A stretch of DNA of 64,000 nucleotides from Brevundimonas halotolerans (GCF_003730275.1 NZ_QTTA01000004.1:1-64000), one strand, 5' to 3'; numbered from the stretch's first letter, positions 19,504-27,929 are shown. Program-made: numbers and translations. Notes: a model not told the origin generated them from the sequence alone.

Positions 19504-20205
19504 TCAGGTCCCCTCGCCCGCGATCTTCCGCAACGCCTCTTCGAACACCGCCGCCGGCTGGCCGCCGCTGATCAGATATTTGCCCTCCACCACCACGGCG
19601 GGCACGCCGGTGATGCCGCGCGACCGCCACAGGGCCTCGGCGTCGCGGACCTCGGCGGCATAGCGGCCGTCGGCCAGCACGGCCTCTGCCTCCGCCCTCG
19701 TCATCCTCGGGCTTGACCCGGGGACCAGCCCGGCCGCCTCTGCGGCATCGGCCAGCACTTCCGCGACGCTCAGGGGAAGGGTGTCGGTAAAGTGGGCGCG
19801 GAACAGGGCCTCTTTCAGCGCCCTCTGCTCGGCCAGCCCGATCGTGCCCGCCCAGTGCAGCAGCCGGTGGGCGTCAAAGGTGTTCCAGATGCGGCTGTCC
19901 GGCCCCATCCGCATCTCGAACCCTTTGCCGTCGTCGGGCCACGCCTCGGCCGCCCGGTCGCGGATCATCGTGCGGTTCTTCGCTGACTGTTCCGGCGTGG
20001 CGCCGTATTTGCGGCCGATGTGCTCGGTGATGTTTTCCCCCTCGGGCGCCATGTCGGGGTTCAGCTCGAACGGCTGAAAGCGGATCTCGGCCGTGATTCC
20101 CTCGGCCGCCAGCGCCCCCAGCGCCGTCTCCAGCCCGCCCAGCCCCACCACACACCAGGGACAGACGACGTCCGAGACAAACTCGATCTGCAGGGGTTTG
20201 GGCAT
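19504..20205 (-). CDS. DsbA-family oxidoreductase (FrnE-like)
   Basis: 233 residues. The thioredoxin-fold active site is C15-P-W-C18 in FVSDVVCPWCVVG, followed by the long helical insert typical of FrnE-like DsbA proteins (FQPFELNPDMAPEGENI, EHIGRKYGATPEQSAKN, FDAHRLLHWAG) and the cis-proline loop GITGVPAVVVEGKYLISGGQP. There is no signal peptide, so it acts in the cytoplasm. Around residues 160-168 the sequence VPGSSPRMTR is encoded by a fragment of a dispersed GTCATCC-type repeat, lengthening a loop. Confidence 0.87.
   Translation of the reverse strand: MPKPLQIEFVSDVVCPWCVVGLGGLETALGALAAEGITAEIRFQPFELNPDMAPEGENITEHIGRKYGATPEQSAKNRTMIRDRAAEAWPDDGKGFEMRMGPDSRIWNTFDAHRLLHWAGTIGLAEQRALKEALFRAHFTDTLPLSVAEVLADAAEAAGLVPGSSPRMTRAEAEAVLADGRYAAEVRDAEALWRSRGITGVPAVVVEGKYLISGGQPAAVFEEALRKIAGEGT
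19700..19724. repeat. Repeat fragment within the DsbA-like coding sequence
   Basis: GTCATCCTCGGGCTTGACCC and the next bases match the half-palindrome GTCATCC...CGGG seen at 19228 and typical of dispersed alphaproteobacterial repeats. It is read on the minus strand as VPGSSPRMT within the oxidoreductase and does not break the frame. Confidence 0.6.
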
Positions 20206-20231
20206 GGCGCACTCCTTTGGCCTTACATGGC

Positions 20232-20383
20232 CCTTCTCCCCTCGGGGGAGAAGGTGTCGGGCGAAGCCTGACGGATGAGGGGGACCGGGGAGGCATACAG
20301 GAAGGGTGGCCGCGTCGGACCCGCCCCCTCATCCGGACCGCTCCGCGGCCCACCTTCTCCCCCGAGGGGAGAAGGACGCTCCA
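20232..20383. repeat. Pair of inverted REP-like hairpins
   Basis: CCTTCTCCCC-tcg-GGGGAGAAGG at 20232-20254 is followed by a GGATGAGGGGG tail. An inverted partner at 20325-20383 has the matching CCCCCTCATCC and then CACCTTCTCCCCC-ga-GGGGAGAAGG. The two elements face each other across about 70 bases, an arrangement like bacterial interspersed mosaic elements. Confidence 0.75.
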
Positions 20384-20525
20384 GCCCGCACAGCCGCCGG
20401 CCGTTTTCGCAATCCTTTCAAGGCCCGCGCCCGTTCCCGCACCCTTCTGCCCGACCGGGTCGCGGGGTGGCGTAGAGTGTCCGGTTGGCCCAACCCTTCA
20501 CGGCACGGAGACGCAATCCAGACCA

Positions 20526-20570
20526 TTCAGACGGTTCAGACGGTTCAGACGGTTCAGACGGTTCAGACGG
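20526..20570. repeat. Five tandem copies of TTCAGACGG
   Basis: A 9-base unit TTCAGACGG is repeated five times without error and followed by TGTTTT. The same junction with a single unit (CCATTCAGACGGTGTTTT) recurs at 20771-20788, overlapping the aldolase stop codon. The unit length is a multiple of three, and the array is not a CRISPR because there are no spacers. Confidence 0.85.
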
Positions 20571-20578
20571 TGTTTTCT

Positions 20579-20628
20579 CACCTCCCCATCTTGATGGGGA
20601 GGGGGACCACGGAGTGGTGGTGGGGGCG
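20579..20628. repeat. REP-like hairpin CACCTCCCCATC type, copy 1
   Basis: CACCTCCCCATC-tt-GATGGGGAGG forms a near-perfect hairpin, followed by GGGACCACGGAGTGGTGGTG and a G-run, a tail analogous to the GGGGACCGCGAAGCGGTGGA tail of the copies at 17384 and 19158. Confidence 0.75.
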
Positions 20629-20714
20629 GCGGTGCCGTGTCCGGCAAAGCCCCTGATGCACGCCCGGCTGGCCGAGGCGCCGCCCCCTCCGTCTCGCAGG
20701 CTGCGCCCGCGAGC

Positions 20715-20741
20715 CACCTCCCCATCACGGATGGGGAGGTG
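20715..20741. repeat. REP-like hairpin CACCTCCCCATC type, copy 2
   Basis: CACCTCCCCATC (20715-20726) pairs perfectly with GATGGGGAGGTG (20730-20741) around a three-base loop. It is the hairpin core of the element at 20579 without the tail. Confidence 0.75.
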
Positions 20742-20786
20742 ATGAAGGCGCCGATTCCAGACCCTTCAGACCATTCAGACGGTGTT

Positions 20787-21464
20787 TTACCCGCGTACCG
20801 ACCGCGCCAGCCCCACGGCCCGGCCGATGTGGGCTTCCAGCCCCTCCCAGTCGGCCTCGGCGACCAATTTGTCGGGGATCAGGCGCGAGCCCATGCCGGC
20901 GGCGATGATGCCGGCGTCGAACCAGGCCTTGAGCGAGGCTTCCTCGGGCTCGACCCCGCCGGTGGGCATGATCTTCGTCCAGGGCATGGGGCCCATGACG
21001 GCCTTGACGAAGGCCGGGCCGCCGACCTGGGCGCCGGGGAACAGTTTGACGACGTCACAGCCCCATTCCTGGGCCTGGCTGATTTCGGTGACCGAGCCGC
21101 AGCCGGGCATATAGGCTACGCGCTTGCGGTTACAGAGCCTGGCCACCGCCTCGACGCCGCAGGGGCTGACCACAAACCGGGCGCCGCGCGACAGGTAAAG
21201 GGCCCCCGTGCCCGGATCGACGATCGAGCCGATGCCGAGGATCACCTCCGGGTCGGTGCGGGACAGCGTCTTCGTCAACTCGCCGAACAGGTCGGCGGCG
21301 TGGTCGCCCCGGTCGGTGAACTCGATCACCCGGGCCCCGGCGCGGGCGGCGGCGCGGATGATGCCGAGGCAGGCCTCGGGCTCCGGGTGGTAGAAGACCG
21401 GGCAGATGCCCTGCGCCTCCAGCGCGGCCACGACGGTCAGGCGGTCGGCGGGATAGGCGGGCAT
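20787..21464 (-). CDS. KDPG/KHG aldolase family protein
   Basis: 225 residues from ATG 21464. Class I aldolase features of the Eda family are present: GICPVFYHPEPEACLGIIRAA, the glutamate strand ARVIEFTDRG, GIGSIVDPGTGALYLSRGA, the Schiff-base lysine in CDVVKLFPGAQVGG, and the phosphate-binding IMPTGGVEPEE. Eda cleaves 2-keto-3-deoxy-6-phosphogluconate to pyruvate and glyceraldehyde 3-phosphate. The rest of the Entner-Doudoroff genes are not nearby, so the natural substrate may be another 2-keto-3-deoxy acid. It follows the alpha/beta hydrolase after 59 bases on the same strand. Its stop codon lies inside a copy of the TTCAGACGG repeat junction. Confidence 0.85.
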   Translation of the reverse strand: MPAYPADRLTVVAALEAQGICPVFYHPEPEACLGIIRAAARAGARVIEFTDRGDHAADLFGELTKTLSRTDPEVILGIGSIVDPGTGALYLSRGARFVVSPCGVEAVARLCNRKRVAYMPGCGSVTEISQAQEWGCDVVKLFPGAQVGGPAFVKAVMGPMPWTKIMPTGGVEPEEASLKAWFDAGIIAAGMGSRLIPDKLVAEADWEGLEAHIGRAVGLARSVRG

Positions 21465-21523
21465 GAGGCAGGCTCCGGGTCGGCAGGGGTCGGGTTCAGG
21501 GGTGCGACCAACCGGGCCGCGCG

Positions 21524-22309
21524 TCAAGCCGGGGCGGCTTCACGGCTGGTTTCGTGGGCCAGTTCGACCAGCCGCGCGACCTCGGGGCTGTCGGCCTCGA
21601 ACAGGGGGGCCAGCACGGTGAAGTGGTTGAGGCCGACCAGCTCCCGGACCGAGGTGTCGGCCCCGCCCGCGCCCCAGCGCTCGGCCATGGCGTGCGACTG
21701 GCGGCGGAACTCGGCGCTCTCCTCGGCCCCGACCCAGCAGTCCAGGGTGGTGCCGCCGGGGCTGGAGCCATCGGGCACCGGCCAGTGGATCGGCGACAGG
21801 GCGGTGGCCATCAGGGGGTCGAGCCTGAGGGCGTCGTTGAGGCTGGTCTCGAGGAGGGGCAGGAGGTCGAACACGCCCGAGATGGCCACGGCGGCGCCCG
21901 CCCGGCCCTCGGACAGCAGGGCCGCCGCCATGTGTCCGCCCGCCGAATGGCCGAACACCAGCGGGCGGTATCCCGTGCGGTCGCGGATCCGCTCGGTCGC
22001 CACCCGGACCTGCCGCAGGATCTGGCCGAGGCTGACGGCCGGCGCGAGGTCATAGGTGGGGATGGCCAGCGCGACACCGTGGCTCAGCAGCGCCGGGGCG
22101 ATCCCGTGAAAGGCCTGACCGTCCAGCGCCTGCCAGTAGCCGCCGTGCAGGAAGACGGCGACCGGCGCCTCCGGCTGACCTTCCGGCGTGAACAGGTCCA
22201 GCACCTCGCGCGGGCCCGGGCCATAGGCGATCCGCTGGTGCGGATGGTCGGCCCGCGCCGCCTCGGCCCGTTCGGCCCACCTCGCCATGACGGCCCCGTG
22301 CTCGGGCAC
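21524..22309 (-). CDS. Alpha/beta hydrolase (arylformamidase-like)
   Basis: 261 residues from GTG 22309. The oxyanion motif AVFLHGGYW and the nucleophile elbow VFGHSAGGHMAAALL match the HGGxW/GxSxG pattern of kynurenine formamidase-like esterases; a late LNHFTV supplies the catalytic histidine. Coding-like sequence continues upstream in frame (LDLEAEYNNRLR) to about 22345 without ATG, GTG or TTG, so the true start may be an unusual codon or the N-terminus may be truncated. Substrate not determinable. Confidence 0.82.
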   Translation of the reverse strand: MPEHGAVMARWAERAEAARADHPHQRIAYGPGPREVLDLFTPEGQPEAPVAVFLHGGYWQALDGQAFHGIAPALLSHGVALAIPTYDLAPAVSLGQILRQVRVATERIRDRTGYRPLVFGHSAGGHMAAALLSEGRAGAAVAISGVFDLLPLLETSLNDALRLDPLMATALSPIHWPVPDGSSPGGTTLDCWVGAEESAEFRRQSHAMAERWGAGGADTSVRELVGLNHFTVLAPLFEADSPEVARLVELAHETSREAAPA

Positions 22310-22404
22310 CCGCAGGCGGTTGTTGTACTCGGCTTCGAGGTCCAGGCCCTTACTCCGTCCGTCCGCTTCGGCTACAGACCTCCGACCGACCGGAGGGACC
22401 GCCC

Positions 22405-22659
22405 ATGATGACCGCCATCTTCGTCTTCATCAAATGCGAGCTGGGGCACGCCAACGACGTCGCCGCCGACATCGTCGACAACGTCGAGCGCGTCTCCGAG
22501 GTCTATTCGACCTCGGGCCAGTACGACCTGCTGGCCAAGTTCCAGCTGCCCAAGGAGATGGACATCGGCACCTTCGTCACGAAGGAGGTCCAGACCCGGC
22601 CCAACATCCGCGACACCTTCACCGTCATCACCTTCTCGCCCTTCCTGCCGGGCGCCTGA
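22405..22659 (+). CDS. Stand-alone Lrp/AsnC ligand-binding domain protein
   Basis: 84 residues. FVFIKCELGHANDVAADIVD, VSEVYSTSGQYDLLAKFQL and RDTFTVITFSPFL form the complete beta-alpha-beta-beta-alpha-beta fold of the AsnC/Lrp effector-binding (RAM) domain, with no DNA-binding part. Such single-domain proteins oligomerise and bind amino acids; some modulate full Lrp regulators. GGAGGG at 22392-22397 supports ATG 22405. It is divergent from the hydrolase and convergent with the amidohydrolase. Confidence 0.85.
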   Translation: MMTAIFVFIKCELGHANDVAADIVDNVERVSEVYSTSGQYDLLAKFQLPKEMDIGTFVTKEVQTRPNIRDTFTVITFSPFLPGA

Positions 22660-22665
22660 CGGTCC

Positions 22666-24033
22666 TTACTGCGCGGGGTAGGCGGGGGGGCGAGCCCCCT
22701 CGCCCCCGCCGAGGTAGCGGTCCCGCAGCAGGAACGGCCGGCTCTCCAGCGGCTGCTCGACGCCGTTGATGTAGATAGCCACGGGCTGGCTCAGCGGCTC
22801 CAGCGGATCGCCGGTCCAGATGACCACATCGGCGGCGGCGCCCGCGCGCAACTCCCCGAACTGGCCGTCCATGCCAAAGATGCGCGCCGGATTGACCGTG
22901 ATCGCCGCGATCGCCGCCTCATAGGGCAGGCCGTGCGAGACGGCGTTGCCGGCGTTGTAGCGGGTCTCGCGCGCCCGGTGGATCGAACCTTCATTGCCCT
23001 TGATGGCAATCACCACCCCGGCGGCATTGAGGGCCGCGGCATTCTGCATCCGCGCGGCCCGGCGCTCGAAGTTTCCGGGCAGGTTGGCGAGGGGGTTGAG
23101 CAGCACGGGCACGCCGGCGGCGGCGATCTGGTCGGCGACCAGCCAGCCTTCCTCGGCCCCGTCCAGGATGACCTTCAGACCCTCTTCCTCGGCGAGGCGC
23201 AGGACCTGCAGGATGTCGGCGGCGCGCGACACGGTGATGATCAGCGGCATCCGCCCCTCGGCCACCGGGATCAGGGCCTCCAGATCGGCCCGCGACAGCG
23301 ACAGGGGCCTCAGATCATCGCGCTGATAGGCGGCCTTGTTGCGGGCATAGAGGCGCACCTCGGCCAGGGTCTCGCGGAACAGGACCATGGCCCCGCCGCG
23401 CGATCCACCGGCCACACCGGCACCGGCCTCACCGAACGGGGCGACCATGGCTACGCGCGGGCGGACGAGGATGTCAGCGCCCTCGGCCAGATGGATGACC
23501 GCCGCCTGACCCGCGAACAGGCCGGGCGAGTGATAACCGCCCTCACCGGCGCCGGCGGTGTCTTCCTCATGATAGTGGCCGCCGGACGAGCCGGGGTGGT
23601 TCGGCACGACAACGGCGCGCGTCACCCCGCCCAGCCGTGCGACCGGCAGGGTGATGGACCAGGGGTCCAGCCCGTAGGACACGTCAAAGGCGGCGCTCAG
23701 CGTGTTGGAGGCATTCCGCAGGTCATTGGTGCCGCTGACGGAGGACACCTCCGAGCCGCCGAGGCCCGAGTCGACCGCGACGAAGCCGGGGGCGACGACC
23801 TGGCCCGTAGCATCGATCACGCGGGCTCCGGCCGGAGCCGCGCCTGTGCCGACCGAGATGATCCGTCCGCCGCGCATGACGACGGTGCCGTTCTCGATCA
23901 CCGAGGTGCCGGTCAGCACCCGGCCGCCAGTGACGGCGACGGTATCCTGCGCCAGCGCCGGAGCAGCGGCCAGTCCCAGAGCGGCGACGGCCCCAAGGAC
24001 AATGGTCCGGAGAGAGGAAAGATTGCGGGTCAT
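22666..24033 (-). CDS. Secreted amidohydrolase-like protein lacking metal ligands
   Basis: 455 residues from ATG 24033, with a signal peptide (VLGAVAALGLAAAPALAQ). The architecture is that of amidohydrolase-superfamily proteins: beta-sandwich start (VTGGRVLTGTSVIENGTVVMRGGRI), barrel, and the C-terminal ITVNPARIFGMDGQFGELRAGAAADVVIWTGDP. The HxH pair expected after the first barrel strand reads AVDSGLG, and downstream histidines are replaced (ITVSRAADI, VILDGAEEGW). It probably lacks a conventional metal site. Translation start is one base from the stop of the intact paralogue upstream, so they form an operon. Confidence 0.8.
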   Translation of the reverse strand: MTRNLSSLRTIVLGAVAALGLAAAPALAQDTVAVTGGRVLTGTSVIENGTVVMRGGRIISVGTGAAPAGARVIDATGQVVAPGFVAVDSGLGGSEVSSVSGTNDLRNASNTLSAAFDVSYGLDPWSITLPVARLGGVTRAVVVPNHPGSSGGHYHEEDTAGAGEGGYHSPGLFAGQAAVIHLAEGADILVRPRVAMVAPFGEAGAGVAGGSRGGAMVLFRETLAEVRLYARNKAAYQRDDLRPLSLSRADLEALIPVAEGRMPLIITVSRAADILQVLRLAEEEGLKVILDGAEEGWLVADQIAAAGVPVLLNPLANLPGNFERRAARMQNAAALNAAGVVIAIKGNEGSIHRARETRYNAGNAVSHGLPYEAAIAAITVNPARIFGMDGQFGELRAGAAADVVIWTGDPLEPLSQPVAIYINGVEQPLESRPFLLRDRYLGGGEGARPPAYPAQ

Positions 24034-24034
24034 A

Positions 24035-25534
24035 TCAGCGGGCTCCCTGGCGGACACCGGCGGTCGACTGGCCATAGCCGGGCTGGCCGAGTTCAAAGTC
24101 GGATACCGGCTGATAGGTCGGGTCGAACCGGTCGAAGGCCAGGCCTCCGTCGACGAACACCTGATCGGCCCGCGCATAGATGGAGAAGGGATTGGCGCTC
24201 CAGATGACCACATCGGCGCGCTTGCCGGGGGTCAGCGAACCCGTCTGGTCATCGATGCCGATGGCGCGCGCCGCATTCAGGGTGATCCAGCCGATGGCAT
24301 GCTCCTCGGTCAAGTCCAGACCCGCCCGGCGCCCGGCGGCGAGGGCCGCGGCGGCTTCCTGGTTCAGGCGCTGGATCAGCTCGGCATCATCCGAGTGGAC
24401 CACGGCGCAGGAGCCCTCCGGCGCGTCGACCAGGGCGACATTCTCCTCGATGGCGTCGAGGCTCTCCATCTTGAAGCCCCACCAGCCGGTCCACATGGCC
24501 GCGCAGATGCCTTCGCGGGCCAGCAGGGGCGCGACCTTGTAGGCCTCGGTGGCGTGATGGAAGGTGGTGATCCGATAGCCGAACTCCCTCGACATATCGA
24601 TCATCAGGGCCATTTCGTCGCCGCGATAGCAGTGGTTCTGGATCAGGATCGAGCCGTCCAGTACGCCCACCAGGGTCTCGTGCTGCAGGTTGCGGGTGGG
24701 CGGGGACCCTTCGCCCGTCTCGCGCCACTTGTCCCACTTCTGGCGATAGTCCTGGGCGGCGATGAAGGCGGCGCGATAGCCGGCCATATTGCCCATGCCG
24801 GTGGCCGGCGAACGGCCCCGTCCGCCATAGACGCGGCTGGGGTTCTCGCCGCACGCCATCTTGACCGTATAGGGGGCGTCCGGGAACTTCATGCCCTGCA
24901 TGGTGACCGACGGCACATTGCGCAGCGTCACGCCCCGCCCGCCGAACAGATTGGCCGAGCCGGGCAGGATGTGGAGGGTGGTCACCCCGCCGGCGCGGGC
25001 GGTGTTGAAGCCCGGATCCTGCGGCCAGACCGAATGCTCGGCCCAGACCTCGGCAGTGTTGGGATTGGTCGCCTCATTGCCGTCGCTCATCCCCTGAACG
25101 CCGGGCGAGGGATAGACGCCGAGGTGGCTGTGCACATCGATGATGCCGGGCGTCACATAGCGCCCCTCGGCATTGATCACCCGGTGTCCGGCCGGGAGAG
25201 CCGTCGAGGCGTCGCCGACCGCGGCGACCTTGCCGTCCGTCAGGATGACCACGCCGTTCTCGATCTTGCGTCCGTCGCCGGTGAACACGGTCGCCCCGAC
25301 AATGGCCAGGTTCTCGCGCGGCAGGCCGCGATAGGTCGAGGGATAGGGATCCGGATTGGTCGCGGCGTCCATGCCGGTCGGCAGGGCCTTGGCCTCGCGC
25401 GCAGGGGCGGCGTCGCCATTCCCGTCGGAGGAGGCACCTTCCCCCGTGGTGGCACAGGCCGACAGGCCGAGCGTGGCGGCAAGGATGAGGGCGAGCGGCC
25501 CGGATGCGGACCCCCGCAGACGTGATGTGAACAT
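24035..25534 (-). CDS. Amidohydrolase lipoprotein, intact metal site
   Basis: 499 residues from ATG 25534, preceded by GGGGAG. The lipobox cysteine C27 in LAATLGLSAC indicates a membrane-anchored periplasmic protein. The metal-binding HSH is in TPGIIDVHSHLGVYP, with further likely ligands in ILIQNHCYRG, ITTFHHATEAYK and VVHSDDAEL. The C-terminal LNAARAIGIDDQTGSLTPGKRADVVIWSANP closes the amidohydrolase barrel/sandwich. The family includes peptidases and imidazolonepropionase-like enzymes; the substrate is unknown. It is the first gene of a two-gene operon with the ligand-less paralogue. Confidence 0.85.
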   Translation of the reverse strand: MFTSRLRGSASGPLALILAATLGLSACATTGEGASSDGNGDAAPAREAKALPTGMDAATNPDPYPSTYRGLPRENLAIVGATVFTGDGRKIENGVVILTDGKVAAVGDASTALPAGHRVINAEGRYVTPGIIDVHSHLGVYPSPGVQGMSDGNEATNPNTAEVWAEHSVWPQDPGFNTARAGGVTTLHILPGSANLFGGRGVTLRNVPSVTMQGMKFPDAPYTVKMACGENPSRVYGGRGRSPATGMGNMAGYRAAFIAAQDYRQKWDKWRETGEGSPPTRNLQHETLVGVLDGSILIQNHCYRGDEMALMIDMSREFGYRITTFHHATEAYKVAPLLAREGICAAMWTGWWGFKMESLDAIEENVALVDAPEGSCAVVHSDDAELIQRLNQEAAAALAAGRRAGLDLTEEHAIGWITLNAARAIGIDDQTGSLTPGKRADVVIWSANPFSIYARADQVFVDGGLAFDRFDPTYQPVSDFELGQPGYGQSTAGVRQGAR

Positions 25535-25595
25535 GGTGGTCAGCTCCCCAGTCAACCGGATCGTCGCCTGCTCCGGCAGAGCATGCGAAACGTCG

Positions 25596-25625
25596 ATTAC
25601 AAGAGGGTTCCGCGAGCCTCGTCAA
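25596..25625 (-). promoter_or_regulatory. Candidate promoter of the amidohydrolase operon
   Basis: Read on the minus strand: TTGACG at 25625-25620, an 18-base spacer and TGTAAT at 25601-25596, about 60 bases upstream of the ATG at 25534. The -35 is five of six to the consensus. Confidence 0.4.
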
Positions 25626-25692
25626 AGCCGGATTTATTACAAAGCTGTAAGGAGGGCCCGGATAGCCTGCGGAACGGAATCCGGCTCAAGCG

Positions 25693-25723
25693 AAAAGGGC
25701 GCGGAACCCTTAGCCCCACGCCC
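25693..25723 (-). terminator. Intrinsic terminator after etfA
   Basis: On the minus strand GGGCGTGG (25723-25716) pairs with CCGCGCCC (25704-25697) with one G-U pair, loop of 11 bases, then TTTT (25696-25693). It lies 26 bases past the etfA stop. Confidence 0.6.
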
Positions 25724-25748
25724 CTGACTTATCGCATTCGATAGAAGC

Positions 25749-26678
25749 CTATCCCAGCGCCGTCATCAGCTCGGGCACGGCGGTCTTGTAGTCGGCGACC
25801 AGACCATAGTCGGCGACCTGGAAGATCGGGGCGTCCGGATCCTTGTTGATCGCGACGATGATCTTGGAGTCCTTCATGCCGGCCAGGTGCTGGATGGCGC
25901 CCGAGATGCCGATGGCGATGTAGAGCTCCGGCGCGACCACCTTGCCGGTCTGGCCGACCTGATAGTCGTTCGGCGCATAGCCGGCGTCGACCGCGGCGCG
26001 CGAGGCCCCGACGGCGGCGCCCAGCTTGTCGGCCAGCGGATCCATGACGGCGTGGAATTCCTCGGACGAGCCCATGGCCCGGCCGCCGGAGACGACGATC
26101 TTCGCCGCGCCCAGCTCGGGGCGGTCGGACTTGACCTTTTCCTCGGAGACGAAGGTGGTCTTGGGCGCATCACCGCCGGTGACCGTCTCGATCGAAGCCG
26201 AGCCGCCTTCCTCAGCAGCATCAAAGCCGGTGGGACGGACGGTGATGACCTTCTTCGCATCGGACGACTGGATGGTTTCCAGCGCATTGCCCGCATAGAT
26301 CGGCCGCACAAAGGTGTCGGCCGACACCACCTCGATGATGTCCGAGATCGGGGCGACGTCCAGCTTGGCGGCGATACGCGGGGCGAAATTCTTGCCGTCC
26401 GTGGTGGCCGGGGCGAGGATGGCGTCATAGCCCTCGGCCAGCGGCAGGACCGTGGCCTCGACGGTCTCGGCCAGCACCTTGCCCAGACCGGCGCTCTCGG
26501 CCAGCAGGACCTTGCGCACGCCCTTGATTTTCGCAGCAGCCTCGGCGGCGGCCTTGGCCCCTTCACCCACGACCAGAATGTCGATGTCGCCGCCGATCTT
26601 TGAGGCAGCGGTCACGGTCTTGTGGGTGGTGTCACGGACGGTCGCGCCGTCGTGGTCCGCAATGACGAGAACGGCCAT
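25749..26678 (-). CDS. etfA: Electron transfer flavoprotein alpha subunit
   Basis: 309 residues. EtfA/EtfB shuttle electrons from acyl-CoA and other dehydrogenases to ETF-ubiquinone oxidoreductase. The C-terminal FAD-binding domain is clear: [65 protein letters not shown] and [20 protein letters not shown]. The N-terminal AMP/alpha-beta domain begins [11 protein letters not shown]. Its ATG overlaps the etfB stop by one base. Confidence 0.97.
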   Translation of the reverse strand: MAVLVIADHDGATVRDTTHKTVTAASKIGGDIDILVVGEGAKAAAEAAAKIKGVRKVLLAESAGLGKVLAETVEATVLPLAEGYDAILAPATTDGKNFAPRIAAKLDVAPISDIIEVVSADTFVRPIYAGNALETIQSSDAKKVITVRPTGFDAAEEGGSASIETVTGGDAPKTTFVSEEKVKSDRPELGAAKIVVSGGRAMGSSEEFHAVMDPLADKLGAAVGASRAAVDAGYAPNDYQVGQTGKVVAPELYIAIGISGAIQHLAGMKDSKIIVAINKDPDAPIFQVADYGLVADYKTAVPELMTALG

Positions 26679-27442
26679 CAGATGACTCCCTTGGACTTGA
26701 GCTTGGCAACCAGTTCGGCAGCGTCGGCCACCTTTTCACCCGCTTCGCGCTTGGGCGGCTCGGTGACCTTGACCACCTTGAGGCGCGGCGCCGTATCGGC
26801 GCCGTAGTCGGCGACCGCCTTCGTCGCGATCTCCTTCTTCTTGGCCTTCATGATGTTGGGCAGGGAGGCATAGCGCGGCGTGTTGAGGCGCAGGTCGACG
26901 GTGATGACCGCCGGCAGGGTGACCTCGATGATCTGCAGGCCGCCGTCGATCTCGCGCGTGACCTGGGCCTTGCCGTCCTTGATCTCAACCTTGGAAGCAA
27001 AGGTCGCCTGCGGCCAGTCCAGCAAAGCGGCCAGCATCTGGCCGACCGCATTATTGTCGCCGTCGATGGCCTGTTTGCCCATCAGAACCAGATCGGGCTT
27101 TTCCTCATCGACCACGGCCTTGAGCACCTTGGCCACGGCCAGCGGCTCCAGATCCGTGTCGGACTGCACCAGGATGCCGCGATCGGCGCCGATGGCCAGG
27201 GCGTTGCGGATGGTCTCCTGCGCCTGGGTTACGCCGACCGAAACGGCGACGATTTCCTCAGCCGTATTGGCGGCGTGGTGGCCCTTGCCTTCCTTGAGCC
27301 GAACGGCCTCTTCGACGGCGATTTCGTCGAAGGGGTTCATGCTCATCTTGACATTGGCGAGGTCGACCCCGCTCTGGTCGGCCTTGACCCTGGCCTTGAC
27401 GTTATAGTCGATCACCCGTTTGACAGGGACGAGAACCTTCAT
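26678..27442 (-). CDS. etfB: Electron transfer flavoprotein beta subunit
   Basis: 254 residues from ATG 27442 ([18 protein letters not shown], the usual EtfB start; an upstream in-frame ATG at 27508 is not needed). The AMP-binding/recognition pieces are [38 protein letters not shown] and the C-terminal [13 protein letters not shown] loop that docks to partner dehydrogenases. First gene of etfBA. Confidence 0.97.
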   Translation of the reverse strand: MKVLVPVKRVIDYNVKARVKADQSGVDLANVKMSMNPFDEIAVEEAVRLKEGKGHHAANTAEEIVAVSVGVTQAQETIRNALAIGADRGILVQSDTDLEPLAVAKVLKAVVDEEKPDLVLMGKQAIDGDNNAVGQMLAALLDWPQATFASKVEIKDGKAQVTREIDGGLQIIEVTLPAVITVDLRLNTPRYASLPNIMKAKKKEIATKAVADYGADTAPRLKVVKVTEPPKREAGEKVADAAELVAKLKSKGVI

Positions 27443-27577
27443 GAGCCTATCCGTTGAAGCGCTGGAATATGTGGCGTTGGACATGGAACGGCCAAACCGG
27501 CCTGTCAATGTAACGCCGGGTCAAGCTAACTGCGGCAAAGCCACGCCGCGCCCCGGCAAAGGAGCCCCGGACCAACC

Positions 27578-27919
27578 ATGCATCGCTTTCTGAGCTTCCG
27601 GCGACTGGGCATACTTTTCCTTGGCCTGTTCGGCATGATCGTCACCGGCCTGCTGGTCTATCAGCAGGTCTGGGTCAGCCCGGGCGAGCGATGCGAGGCG
27701 GCCGGCAACTGGTACGATGTGAGCACCCGGACCTGTGCCCAGCCGATCTTTATCCCCGACATCACCGGACGTCCCATCGGGGTCAGCCGGCTTGAGGCCT
27801 CCAAGGCCAAGAACAGCGAACTGATCGTGCTGGAACGCCAGGTCGCCGCCCAGAAGAAGGCTCGCCAGGACGCCGTCGACGCCGAGCGGGCACGGCTGCG
27901 GGCGCAGCAGGGCCGGTGA
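27578..27919 (+). CDS. Single-pass membrane protein, unknown
   Basis: 113 residues. A membrane segment at about 9-29 (LGILFLGLFGMIVTGLLVYQ) follows a short basic N-terminus. The exported part has two cysteines spaced 13 apart (GERCEAAGNWYDVSTRTCAQ) that likely form a disulfide, then a conserved-looking PIFIPDITGRPIGVSR, and ends in a charged helix (VLERQVAAQKKARQDAVDAERARLRA). I do not recognise the family. It is divergent from etfB. Confidence 0.65.
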   Translation: MHRFLSFRRLGILFLGLFGMIVTGLLVYQQVWVSPGERCEAAGNWYDVSTRTCAQPIFIPDITGRPIGVSRLEASKAKNSELIVLERQVAAQKKARQDAVDAERARLRAQQGR

Positions 27920-27929
27920 TCCGGAACGG

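Larger units (their letters stand above)
20206..20786. other. Gene-free region dominated by repeats
   Basis: This 581-base stretch between the DsbA-like gene and the aldolase gene contains at least five palindromic elements and one short tandem array, listed separately. Open frames in it are low-complexity translations of repeats (for example Ser-Asp-Gly runs) and are not supported as genes. Confidence 0.7.

Noticed and set aside
19053..19571. A full-length 172-residue protein from the P-loop start
   Set aside because: After the FVNPDEVA block the translation is that of palindromic repeats (Pro/Arg/Ala-rich) and runs into the opposite-strand DsbA-like gene, so only the first part is treated as a gene remnant.
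20526..20570. Possible CRISPR-like array
   Set aside because: The 9-base units are contiguous with no spacers and no cas genes are present.
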